Virus record (IMG/VR): IMGVR_UViG_3300032242_000759
Span: 1-52,911 of that record
DNA: 52,911 bases
Reading direction: 5' to 3' (one strand)
Origin: a virus
A program made the position numbers and the translations under genes. Shown piece by piece: positions 7,415 through 15,644 of the stretch. The notes under the pieces were generated by a model that ran no database searches, had not been told where the DNA came from, and saw nothing but the letters and a program-made list of their open reading frames with translations. The stretch's first letter is position 1, and each line of letters begins with the position of its first letter.

Positions 7415-10312
7415 ATGGGTGCCGTTGTAAGCGCAGTTGAGAGTGTTGTTAGCGCGGTAGGCAATGCCGTAGGCGAAGTTGTCCATGCAGCAGAACAAGT
7501 TGTAGAGACAGTCGTTAAAGACGTAGTCGAGCCTGTTGCAAAAGTTGTTGAAAACACTGTTCAAAGCGCCATCAACGATCCAATTGGAACAATTGCCAGA
7601 GTTGCTGCTGTAGCCACAGGCAACGTCGAATTGCTGCCATTGATTGGTGCGGCTGATGCGGCAGCACATGGGGCTTCTCTTGACAAAATTTTGCTTAGTG
7701 CAGGCACATCGTATGTGGCTGGTCAAATCGGCACCAATATTGGCGATCAGATTGGTACTGGGATCAGTAACAACTTTGATGTTTGCTTGAGTTGCAAGGT
7801 ACAGGATGCATTAAACAGTGGTGTCAAAGGTGCTACAGGTTCACTTCTGCGCGGTAAAAATCCTTTGTGCGGCGCAATCAGCGGCGTTGTCAATAACGAA
7901 CTTAACTGTGGCATCAAGACTGCATACAAGTGCATCACCAGCGGGTCAAGTGATTGCGGCCCTAAATGCACAGCGTTGCCTATTGTTACTCGTGGATTGT
8001 CTAATGATTGCACTCAAGGCTGTGCATCAAAAGTCAATGTTGGCGCTTTACCAACCATTTCCAACAACAACGATCAAATTTCGAATAACCAACAATGTTG
8101 TGTCTCTACCAACAATAATTTAAATAACAAAAATTGTTCCACTAATACATCGTTCCAAGGCTACCCATCCGTTCAAGCATTTTTGAATGCTCAAAATCAA
8201 AAGTTTGCTGAGGATCGCGGATTTCCTGATTTTGCAACTGGAGCAAAATTTGGTTGGGATTGCGTTGCTTACAACAATCAAAACCAAACATGTGCCACCA
8301 CAAACATCAGCCCAGTAACCGTCACTGGTCAAAAAGGAAATTGTTGTGTTGGTGCACTGCCAACGGTAATGACATCAACAAATACAAATGTATGTTGCTC
8401 TTCTAAGGTCGGTGCATTACCAACTGCAAATGTTATTGGCAATTGCTGCTCATGCATTACACCTATAACCACTGTTACAAACAAAACAAGTGATTGCTGC
8501 ATACCTGTTACCAGAGGATTGACATCGGTCACAAGTAAAACGAACGATTGCTGCGTTTGCACAAGTCCAGTAACCACCGTTACAAGCAAAACAAATGATT
8601 GCTGCGTGCCTGCGATAGGTGGCTTACCAACCGTTACTACAACGTCGAAAACAACTGATTGCTGTGTATGCACCACACCAGCAGTAACGACCACTGCAAA
8701 GACAAGTGATTGTTGCGTTCCTGCGGTAGGCGGTTTACCAACCATTGCCACAACTTCAAAAACAACTGATTGTTGCGTACCAAGCGTTCCGTTAATTAAC
8801 GTAACTGGAAAATCTGGCGATTGCTGTAATTGTTGTATTCCCGCATTGCCACCCGTAACTGTCACAGGGAAAAAAGACACCTGCTGTTGCATTCCTGAAC
8901 TGCCTCCAGTTACCGTCACTGGCAAAAGAATTGATTGCTGCTGTATCCCTGAATTACCACCTGTTACCGTAACGGGCAAAAAATCAGACTGCTGCTGTAT
9001 TCCAGAATTGCCTCCCGTTACAGTAACGGGCAAAAAAATTGACTGCTGTTGTGTTCAAGAGTTGCCACCTGTCACCGTAACAGGTAAAAAAATTGATTGC
9101 TGTTGCATTCCTGAATTACCTCCAGTTACCGTAACGGGTAAAAAAATTGATTGCTGTTGCACTGTTGAACTTCCACCTGTTACTGTTACAGGAAAGAAAA
9201 ACTCATGTTGCTGCACCACAGAGTTACCTCCAGTAACTGTTACAGGTAAAAAAATTGCTTGTTGCTGCACTACGGAGTTGCCACCTGTCACCGTAACTGG
9301 TAAAAAAATTAATTGCAGCGATTGTTGTGATTGCTGCAAAATTCCGAATATTAATTTTCCAAAATTTAGTACTCCAGTTACAAAACCCAAAAAGCCTGCT
9401 AAGAAAACAACGACTGCATTGGGTGGTCTTGGATGCGGCGCTATTCCATGGCTGAATTCCGCTCCTGAAGTTTTAGCAAATGCAAACAGCCTGAGTCATA
9501 TTCTTAAAAGAGATGAGAACAGCTTGAAAAATATTCAAAATCAAATTAACCCAGACTTGTTGGAACTTATGAAGCAGCGCGGTAATTTTGGCGGCGTACC
9601 TGAAGTGAAAATTGGTGGCTTGTCAGCATTAGATTGCTCTCCAACTGGTTACGCTGTCGGTGGTTGTGTGGCTGGTTGTACGTTTTGCATGAACCAAAGT
9701 CCAAAGTACATGCCAAGATTTGTGTGCACTGGCGCAGATGTATTGTCTGGTTCTTCTGCATCGCGTCATGCTCCAACATCATTGGCTCAACTCAAACAAA
9801 TGCGTGCCCAAATTTCCCAAATGGGGAACATGGGCGGCATGGCACATGGTGGATTGCCACGCAAATATGCAGAGGCTGCTCCCGAAGGTCACCATCCTGA
9901 ATTCATTACCGGAATGACAGGGTACTATGCATGTGGTGGCGGCACTGGTCAGTCAGACGACATTCCAGCCATGCTCCATGACGGCGACTATGTGATGGAC
10001 GCTGAGGCTGTATCTGCGCTTGGCGACGGTTCTAGCAAGGCTGGCCGCGAAGTCTTGGATGGCTTCCGCAAACAAGTTCCACACCACGAATCAACCAAAG
10101 GCCAAGCGGTTCCGGCCAAGATTGCTGATGGTGAATACGTTTTCCCCGCTGGATTTGTGACCGCTATCGGTGGCGGCAGCAATAAAAAAGGCGCTGAAAT
10201 TCTAAATGGCCTGCGTGAGCAATTACGAATGCACAAAAGATCAGCACCCACCAGTAAAATACCCCCTAAAGCGAAATCACCGCTGGACTACATCAAGAAG
10301 GCGAAAGGTTAA
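7415..10312 (+). CDS. Large internal virion (ejection-type) protein with tandem LPPVTVTGK / CCC repeats
   Basis: This 965-residue protein has three parts. Residues 1-120 are Ala/Val-rich amphipathic and glycine-rich helices, typical of membrane-active ejection proteins. Residues about 220-640 are Cys-rich: first units such as TSKTTDCCVP, then nine tandem 16-residue units of the form ELPPVTVTGKKIDCCC (nt 8844-9310). Residues about 800-965 carry two copies of a motif seen in phage internal and tape-measure-like proteins (SDDIPAMLHDGDYVMDAEAV and AKIADGEYVFPAGFV). The repeat peptide resembles TonB boxes of outer-membrane transporters. Repeat codons differ while the residues stay the same, which argues for selection on the peptide. 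It follows the ACP/ketosynthase genes and precedes another Cys-rich internal protein. Confidence 0.7.
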   Translation: MGAVVSAVESVVSAVGNAVGEVVHAAEQVVETVVKDVVEPVAKVVENTVQSAINDPIGTIARVAAVATGNVELLPLIGAADAAAHGASLDKILLSAGTSYVAGQIGTNIGDQIGTGISNNFDVCLSCKVQDALNSGVKGATGSLLRGKNPLCGAISGVVNNELNCGIKTAYKCITSGSSDCGPKCTALPIVTRGLSNDCTQGCASKVNVGALPTISNNNDQISNNQQCCVSTNNNLNNKNCSTNTSFQGYPSVQAFLNAQNQKFAEDRGFPDFATGAKFGWDCVAYNNQNQTCATTNISPVTVTGQKGNCCVGALPTVMTSTNTNVCCSSKVGALPTANVIGNCCSCITPITTVTNKTSDCCIPVTRGLTSVTSKTNDCCVCTSPVTTVTSKTNDCCVPAIGGLPTVTTTSKTTDCCVCTTPAVTTTAKTSDCCVPAVGGLPTIATTSKTTDCCVPSVPLINVTGKSGDCCNCCIPALPPVTVTGKKDTCCCIPELPPVTVTGKRIDCCCIPELPPVTVTGKKSDCCCIPELPPVTVTGKKIDCCCVQELPPVTVTGKKIDCCCIPELPPVTVTGKKIDCCCTVELPPVTVTGKKNSCCCTTELPPVTVTGKKIACCCTTELPPVTVTGKKINCSDCCDCCKIPNINFPKFSTPVTKPKKPAKKTTTALGGLGCGAIPWLNSAPEVLANANSLSHILKRDENSLKNIQNQINPDLLELMKQRGNFGGVPEVKIGGLSALDCSPTGYAVGGCVAGCTFCMNQSPKYMPRFVCTGADVLSGSSASRHAPTSLAQLKQMRAQISQMGNMGGMAHGGLPRKYAEAAPEGHHPEFITGMTGYYACGGGTGQSDDIPAMLHDGDYVMDAEAVSALGDGSSKAGREVLDGFRKQVPHHESTKGQAVPAKIADGEYVFPAGFVTAIGGGSNKKGAEILNGLREQLRMHKRSAPTSKIPPKAKSPLDYIKKAKG
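8844..9310 (+). repeat. Tandem 48-bp coding repeats (LPPVTVTGK-CCC units)
   Basis: Nine in-frame copies of a 16-residue unit lie here, each LPPVTVTGK followed by Lys/Arg, a variable pair and a Cys triplet (a C-S-D-C-C cluster in the last). Less regular units continue upstream to about 8300 (SPVTVTGQK, NVTGKSGDCC, SKTTDCCV). The third codon positions vary freely between units, so the array is conserved as protein rather than as DNA. Confidence 0.95.
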
Positions 10313-10314
10313 AA

Positions 10315-12213
10315 ATGGCAAACTTACTGCAATCCTCGCAAAACAAAGAAACGACAGCACCGGGTTATTACACCAACTATCTGTCTGATCTTGCAAGCAA
10401 GGGCCAAACAGCCCAACAAAACGCTCAGTTTGTTTGCGCCCAGCCACTCCAAACCAAAGCATTCACTCAAGCATGCCAAAACTTTGGTGCGTTTCAAGCG
10501 CCCATCACCACTGGTGAAGGCTACACGGGCCAAGCCGCAAGTCAAAACGTCACTGGTGCAGCGACTCCATTTCTTCAAGCAGCAACTTCAAACAGCCCTT
10601 TAAGCACCCTGACACCATATGCCCAGAGCGCCATGGGCACCACTGGTTTGCAAGCTGGTCAATGCTTGATCAAACAAGGCGCTGGCATGTCTGGCTTGAG
10701 TTCGGCCAGTGGTTTTCTTGGCCGTGCAGGCAATACTTGCGCTGCTGCCTTAGCGGGTGCAGATGTCAACCGTGCCACTGGCATGAGCAGCGTATGTGCT
10801 GCAAATCCTTATTTGGCTCAAGCCGCAACAAGCGGCGGCATCAACAATGCCCAGCCTTATTTGTGCAAAGGCATGAACATCAATGCTCTGTGCACAGCAA
10901 GCCCCTATCTTCAAAAAGCCGCTCAAAATGGTGGTTTGTGCGCGGCTCAATCATATTTAAGACAAGCGACGGGCACCAGCCCGGCCGACTTGGCCGCTCA
11001 GTACATGAATCCCTATCTCAAGACTGCCGTTCAAGGCATGTCTGATGTGGCGCAACGTAACATTCAGCAAAACCTTGCACCTGCTGCCACTGCGGCGGCT
11101 GTTGGCTCTGGTCAATTTGGTTCTCAGCGCGGCGCTCAAGTGCTGGGCCAAGTCAAGGCTCAAGCCGAGCAGTGCTTGAACAACCAGATTGCACAGATGA
11201 TGTCTCAGGGCTATGGACAAGCTTTGTGCGCCGCTGGCAAGCAAAACGCATTGGCTGCAAATGCAGGCCAGACCGCAGGCACTTTGGCGCAACAGCAGGC
11301 TTCTTTGCTGGCTCAATTGGGTCAAACTGCTGGTACGTTGTCCACACAACAGCAACAGAACATTCTCAATGCGGCCAATACGGCTGGTACGTTGGGCCAG
11401 CAACAAGCTGGTCTGTTGGGCAACTTGGGCCAGACTGCTGGTTCATTGACTGCACAGCAACAGCAGAACCTGATCAATGCAGGAAACGTAAAAGGTACGT
11501 TGGCACAACAGCAGGCCAATTTGCTTGGCAACTTGGGATCGACTGCCGGGTCGTTGACCAATCAGCAGGCTCAAAACATGCTCAATGCTGGATCGAACCT
11601 TGGAAACTTGCAACAAGGTGCAAACCAAATTACGGCTGGTTTGGGATCAACTGCGGCCAACGCTCAAGCACAACAGAACCAAGCCAACCTCACTGCGGCT
11701 CAAACCGCATCGCAGGCGGCGGCAAGCCAAGGCAATTTGTTAAACCAAGCAGGCCAGAACATGGGTGCCTTGGGCACTCAAGCGGCCAACATGAACTTAG
11801 CCTGTATCAACGCACTGTCAACTCTTGGCGGCCAACAACAGACCATTGCTCAGAACAAGCAAAACTTCCCGCTCACTTCTTTGTCATCTTTGGCTGGTTT
11901 GCTTCAGGGCTACAACATTCCCGTTGGCTCCAAGACCACTTTGTGCATGTCGCCTTTCTCTGCGGCTGGCGCTCTTGGTGCTGGCGCACTGGGTACGTTG
12001 TGCAAATTGCCCGGCATTAAAAAATCGCTTGGCAATATTTTTAGTGGCAAGTGCGGCAAAAAATGTGAGCCTGCATGCTGCTGCACTTGCTGCTGCACTT
12101 GCTGCTGCTGTACCTGTGCAGCAAGCGGCGGCTTAATCAAAGCAAAAGCCAAAGGTTACAGAGGCTGTGCTTCTACCAAATCTCGTGGCGCATTGCCATC
12201 CAAGAAAGGTTAA
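10315..12213 (+). CDS. Ala/Gln-rich internal (ejection) protein with Cys-cluster C terminus
   Basis: The 632-residue protein is rich in Ala, Gln, Asn and Gly. Residues about 315-440 repeat units such as AGTLAQQQASLLAQLGQTAG, which predict long amphipathic helices like those of podovirus ejection proteins. The N-terminal third has scattered repeats of the type NPYLxQAA / CAAxSYL with many single Cys. The C terminus has KCGKKCEPACCC followed by TCCCTCCCCTC before a basic, Gly-rich tail. Internal proteins pass through the tail into the host envelope. The Cys clusters suggest metal binding, disulfide cross-linking or S-acylation. It starts two bases after the 965-residue gene. Confidence 0.65.
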   Translation: MANLLQSSQNKETTAPGYYTNYLSDLASKGQTAQQNAQFVCAQPLQTKAFTQACQNFGAFQAPITTGEGYTGQAASQNVTGAATPFLQAATSNSPLSTLTPYAQSAMGTTGLQAGQCLIKQGAGMSGLSSASGFLGRAGNTCAAALAGADVNRATGMSSVCAANPYLAQAATSGGINNAQPYLCKGMNINALCTASPYLQKAAQNGGLCAAQSYLRQATGTSPADLAAQYMNPYLKTAVQGMSDVAQRNIQQNLAPAATAAAVGSGQFGSQRGAQVLGQVKAQAEQCLNNQIAQMMSQGYGQALCAAGKQNALAANAGQTAGTLAQQQASLLAQLGQTAGTLSTQQQQNILNAANTAGTLGQQQAGLLGNLGQTAGSLTAQQQQNLINAGNVKGTLAQQQANLLGNLGSTAGSLTNQQAQNMLNAGSNLGNLQQGANQITAGLGSTAANAQAQQNQANLTAAQTASQAAASQGNLLNQAGQNMGALGTQAANMNLACINALSTLGGQQQTIAQNKQNFPLTSLSSLAGLLQGYNIPVGSKTTLCMSPFSAAGALGAGALGTLCKLPGIKKSLGNIFSGKCGKKCEPACCCTCCCTCCCCTCAASGGLIKAKAKGYRGCASTKSRGALPSKKG

Positions 12214-12216
12214 TCC

Positions 12217-14049
12217 ATGGCTGAAAAAGACCAAGCAGTGACAGGATTGGGCACAGACCCAACCAAGATCAATCCTTATGGGGCATCTGATGAACAGTTG
12301 CAACGCTACCGTGATTCGCTTGACGAAGGTGTAAAGGCGCTTCAGGAACGCTACGAAAAGCCTAACTGGTTCAAAGTGGCAGCAGGGTTTGCCAAGCCCC
12401 AATTGGGCGGCTTTCTTGCGTCTGTTGGTAGCGCGGCTGAAGCGATGGGAGAAAACGTAGAGCAAGAACGAGCACAGCAATTACCTATTGCCCAAATGAA
12501 AGCCCAAATTGCTCAGGCTGATATCTTGGCTGGGCAAAACAAAAAAGTGGCCGCAATGGTGGCTGATCGCCGTGCCAAAGGTTTGCCAATTTCACCTGAA
12601 TTTGTTTCTGAGATTGTCAATACCGCACCTGATTCTGCAACCGCCAAAGCATTGCAAGCCGAACTTCAAACTCAGCAGAAACAACAAGAGATTACTTCTC
12701 AAGTGCAAGGCAATGCATTAAAGGCCATAGAGGCCGCACGTGTTGCTGGTGTTGAGATTGATCCAAAGTTGTACACCCAAGCTGGCCTCAAGCCACCGGG
12801 CTTGGTTGCCGACACTGATACGACTGACAACACAACAGGCAAGATACCTCGTGAGACTTTGCCCGGCGCTGTCACCAATCCTGCTGTTGAAATTCCCTCG
12901 GCAAACACTGTGCCGGGTGCTGACACTTCGGTGCAAAAGTTGCCTAATGGCGCACGTGTTAATGACGCGCAAATGCAATTGTCGCAATTGGGTATTCCAA
13001 TTATCAGTGGTGTTCGCACGCAAGAAGAGCAGGACGCTCTCAAAGATCATAAAGATTCAAATGGAAATTGGCTTACCAAGCAAGGTTTGCCTGTTGCTAA
13101 TACGGCCAGCAAGCATTTGACTGGGCAGGCAATTGATGTTGATTCAAGCAAATTAACTGATGAACATCGCGGCATGTTGAAAGCTTTGGGATACAAGCAA
13201 CCCATGCCACAACAAGACCCCAATCATTGGGAATTGTCTACGGCTCCTGCGGGTACTGCCGCCCCGGCAAAGCCTGCTCAAAAACAGATGATTGCCAGCG
13301 GTGAATACAACTTCAATCCTTTGTATACCCCGGCAGAGGCATCGCGTTTGCGTGCTTCTTCTGACGAAGAGTTAAACAAGCAAGCCAGTGGTCGATTTGG
13401 TTCTTTGGAAGCTGTTGCTAACCCCAAAACTTATCGAGAAAACCAAAACGCAATTGATTCAATGATTGCTACGATTACCTCAAATCCAAAGATGGCAAAT
13501 AAGGTTACCAATCCTTTGGCGCAACAAGGTGGGTTGTTGGGTGGTCTATTGAATGCTGCTGATGCAGGTATGGGTTTCAGTGTTTCAGGCATTGCTGGAA
13601 ACATTCACGTTCCAGTGTTGCAAGGCATTGTTGGCTCTTACGACAAAGACCAACGTAACTATTACGATGCGTTGAATACGCAAGCTGCCAAGGTTGCTCA
13701 AATTCAGCAAAGCATGAATAACGTGAACCCAAGTTCAATTCGTTCTGGTGAGATTGAGTTGTACAAAAATGCAAGCGTAAATCCAAACACTCAATTTCCA
13801 AATGTGATGTTGTACAACCTTCAGTATTCAAGACTGAATAATGACATGCTGCATGAAATGTACGATCGTGCAAATAAAATTCGCACCAATCAAGACCCAG
13901 AATATGCGCTACATCCAAAATCTCGCACTCAAATTTTGGACATCATGACTAGTCCTGCAATGGCTGACATTGCTGATAAATACCAATCAAAGTTCAAGAA
14001 ATTGGACAGTGAATTTTTAAGCAGTATTCAACCTAAGAAAAAGCAGTGA
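12217..14049 (+). CDS. Internal virion protein with embedded M15/VanY-type peptidase domain
   Basis: The 610-residue protein has helical, Gln/Ala-rich ends and a compact domain at residues about 250-345. That domain shows M15B D,D-peptidase signatures: SGVRTQEEQDAL, SKHLTGQAIDVD with zinc ligands His300 and Asp307, and NHWELS with His337 and the nearby Glu339. Such domains cut peptide cross-links. Placed in an ejection-type protein, it would open the cell wall locally during DNA entry, distinct from the endolysin at 787 that acts at lysis. It lies between two other internal-protein genes. Confidence 0.75.
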   Translation: MAEKDQAVTGLGTDPTKINPYGASDEQLQRYRDSLDEGVKALQERYEKPNWFKVAAGFAKPQLGGFLASVGSAAEAMGENVEQERAQQLPIAQMKAQIAQADILAGQNKKVAAMVADRRAKGLPISPEFVSEIVNTAPDSATAKALQAELQTQQKQQEITSQVQGNALKAIEAARVAGVEIDPKLYTQAGLKPPGLVADTDTTDNTTGKIPRETLPGAVTNPAVEIPSANTVPGADTSVQKLPNGARVNDAQMQLSQLGIPIISGVRTQEEQDALKDHKDSNGNWLTKQGLPVANTASKHLTGQAIDVDSSKLTDEHRGMLKALGYKQPMPQQDPNHWELSTAPAGTAAPAKPAQKQMIASGEYNFNPLYTPAEASRLRASSDEELNKQASGRFGSLEAVANPKTYRENQNAIDSMIATITSNPKMANKVTNPLAQQGGLLGGLLNAADAGMGFSVSGIAGNIHVPVLQGIVGSYDKDQRNYYDALNTQAAKVAQIQQSMNNVNPSSIRSGEIELYKNASVNPNTQFPNVMLYNLQYSRLNNDMLHEMYDRANKIRTNQDPEYALHPKSRTQILDIMTSPAMADIADKYQSKFKKLDSEFLSSIQPKKKQ

Positions 14050-14056
14050 GGACACC

Positions 14057-15043
14057 ATGGCTGATAAACCTGAATTTACTTTTCTGCCAAAAGATGATGA
14101 GGATTCACCAAAGAGTGATGCTGCGCCCAAAAGTGATGCTGCGCCAAAGAAAAATGACTCTGCTTCTGCGTCTGAAGATTCTGGGCCAACATTTACATGG
14201 GTGCCTCATGATGAAGAGATACAGCACGAACAAAATACTACTACAGCGCCTAACTACGTTCCTGCTGCTGGTGCCGTTGCTGGCGGTTATGCAAGCTATA
14301 GGGGTGCTGGCTTGGATATGTTCAAGCCGGACGAACGTGTCTTTGCTCCAAGAAAAATTGACACAGGCACTCCTCATGAAATATTTTCTGTGACACCCGA
14401 AGAGTACGCGAGTCGTACCGGGAATGCCATGAGCGATGTAGAGCACACCATGCAAAGCGGCCAAGGCACGCGAGAGGGTGTCACTGGCCGTCAACGTGAA
14501 TCTGCCCACAATTGGGAAACCAATCGGCAATCTCTTGCCACCAAGGAAGGCCTAAAAGCCCCCGGCGCTGCTAAAGCTGTTGTTGAAGCTGGGCCAATGT
14601 ACCCAACACGTGGCGGCATTGCTGTACCGCAAAACGTGGCCGAAACTTTGTCCGAAGAACAAAAACTTGCCGCTGCACGTGCAAAGGTGCAAGCTGACAA
14701 GGCCGCATTTGATCAAGCCCAAAAATTGGCTGCACAAAAAGCAGAACAGCAGGCGGCTGAACAAAGCGCCGCCAAATGGGCAGGAATACGCTCAGGAGCC
14801 GCCAAAGTAGGCTTGGGTGCACTAGGGGGTGCATTTGCTGGAAAAGACATCTACGAGGCTGTTGACGAGATGCGTAAACGTGGCATTGATGATGAGAACA
14901 TTGCCAAACTGGTTGGTGGCGTTGGCGGTGGACTGATGTCTATCCCAACTCCAATGACTGAAATGGGAGGTGCCGCTCTTGTTGGCGGCTCTATGGCATG
15001 GCCTTATGTACGCGAACATTTGGGCTTCAAAACCAAACATTGA
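14057..15043 (+). CDS. Putative internal virion protein with C-terminal hydrophobic helices
   Basis: The 328-residue protein begins with an acidic, low-complexity section (repeats of SDAAPK). A glycine-rich hydrophobic stretch follows at about 73-90 (AAGAVAGGYASYRG), then a helical Ala/Gln/Lys-rich region at about 200-240. The Gly/Ala-rich C terminus (KVGLGALGGAFAGKDIYEAV, GGVGGGLMSIP) could insert into membranes. It is the last gene of the late region, just before tandem terminators. Position and composition suggest a fourth internal or ejection-associated protein; no family was recognised with certainty. Confidence 0.55.
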   Translation: MADKPEFTFLPKDDEDSPKSDAAPKSDAAPKKNDSASASEDSGPTFTWVPHDEEIQHEQNTTTAPNYVPAAGAVAGGYASYRGAGLDMFKPDERVFAPRKIDTGTPHEIFSVTPEEYASRTGNAMSDVEHTMQSGQGTREGVTGRQRESAHNWETNRQSLATKEGLKAPGAAKAVVEAGPMYPTRGGIAVPQNVAETLSEEQKLAAARAKVQADKAAFDQAQKLAAQKAEQQAAEQSAAKWAGIRSGAAKVGLGALGGAFAGKDIYEAVDEMRKRGIDDENIAKLVGGVGGGLMSIPTPMTEMGGAALVGGSMAWPYVREHLGFKTKH

Positions 15044-15070
15044 GATCACGCAGGCCGTCTCCCCGGCGTG

Positions 15071-15124
15071 AGGGCATTGCAGTTGCCCTTTTGCCCCATC
15101 TAGCCCCCTAGGTGGGGCTTTTTT
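15071..15124 (+). terminator. Tandem terminators closing the late region
   Basis: Two hairpins follow the last late gene. The first is AGGGCA-TTGCAGT-TGCCCT (15071-15089) and ends in TTTT. The second pairs GCCCCA with TGGGGC around a short loop (15093-15118) and ends in six T. They lie between the rightward late genes and the leftward early operon that ends at 15188, so they probably keep the two converging transcripts apart. Confidence 0.8.
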
Positions 15125-15187
15125 CCAACACGAAGACAAACAGGATCACTGCGACCACGAGGTTTGCAATTAAGCACCTTAGGATAG

Positions 15188-15424
15188 TCACAATGGGCCC
15201 TTCTTGTCTTCAAGTGCTTGAGCCACTGCCGGGTTAAGGCTGCGAACAAATTCGATGCAACGATTGCGTTCAGCCTGTGTGGCCTTGTACACCCGCTCAT
15301 TGAGTTCGTTGTCGCGCAAATCTGCAAAGGCTTTTGCCAGCTTCAGCAAGTCGTCTTCAAGGAAGTTGTAGTCGCCCTCAAGGCCTGCTGCAAAGAAAGC
15401 TTGGAAGATTTCTTCTTTTTTCAT
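15188..15424 (-). CDS. Small helical protein of unknown function (early operon)
   Basis: The 78-residue, mostly helical, charged protein (MKKEEIFQAFFAAGLEGDYN ...) is the last gene of the leftward operon. ATG at 15424 is preferred to the GTG two codons upstream because a GGAG lies five bases before it; the GTG would have no spacer. It starts two bases after the stop of the gene upstream. No domain was recognised. Operon context suggests a role early in infection or in DNA metabolism. Confidence 0.65.
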   Translation of the reverse strand: MKKEEIFQAFFAAGLEGDYNFLEDDLLKLAKAFADLRDNELNERVYKATQAERNRCIEFVRSLNPAVAQALEDKKGPL

Positions 15425-15426
15425 GC

Positions 15427-15642
15427 TCACTCCGTTGGGATGGTGGATTGCTCGGCCACAAAAGCGGCTTCTTCAATCTTTGCGCCAGCACTCATGAGTC
15501 GTGCAACATCGATGGTCTTAGCGACTTCGACGCTGAACATCTTGCCTGCAATATGGCGAAGGGCTTGTGCTTGGCTTGCTGCCTGCACGAGATAAATCTT
15601 GTCACCGTTGGTGACTTTGTAAATGCGTTGTTCTGTAGCCAT
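15427..15642 (-). CDS. Small protein of unknown function (early operon)
   Basis: The 71-residue protein starts MATEQRIYKVTNGDKIYLVQ and continues as a short alpha/beta domain (ASQAQALRHIAGKMFSVEVA). The start at 15642 is preferred over a longer reading because GGAG sits seven bases upstream. The pattern, a strand, an 'ASQAQALRH' helix, then a strand, recalls small phage proteins that act on single domains or host factors, but no function can be assigned. It lies between the exonuclease gene and the 78-residue gene. Confidence 0.65.
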   Translation of the reverse strand: MATEQRIYKVTNGDKIYLVQAASQAQALRHIAGKMFSVEVAKTIDVARLMSAGAKIEEAAFVAEQSTIPTE

Positions 15643-15644
15643 TT

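Noticed and set aside
8329-9033. 234-residue minus-strand frame through the Cys repeat region
   Set aside because: It is the reverse reading of the LPPVTVTGK repeat array (PVTVTGG pattern) and has no ribosome-binding site. The plus strand is continuous with good context.
8844-9310. CRISPR-like repeat array
   Set aside because: Repeat units are coding, in frame, with third-position variation and no spacers.
7415-10312. Reading the Cys-rich protein as a metallothionein or keratin-like protein
   Set aside because: The Cys groups are separated by fixed LPPVTVTGK segments, and the ends are typical of phage internal proteins. A simple metal-storage role does not explain the repeats.
11172-12020. 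282-residue frame overlapping the Ala/Gln-rich internal protein
   Set aside because: Trp/Cys/His-rich shadow of the real frame with no start signal. The main frame has the typical composition and fits neighbouring genes.
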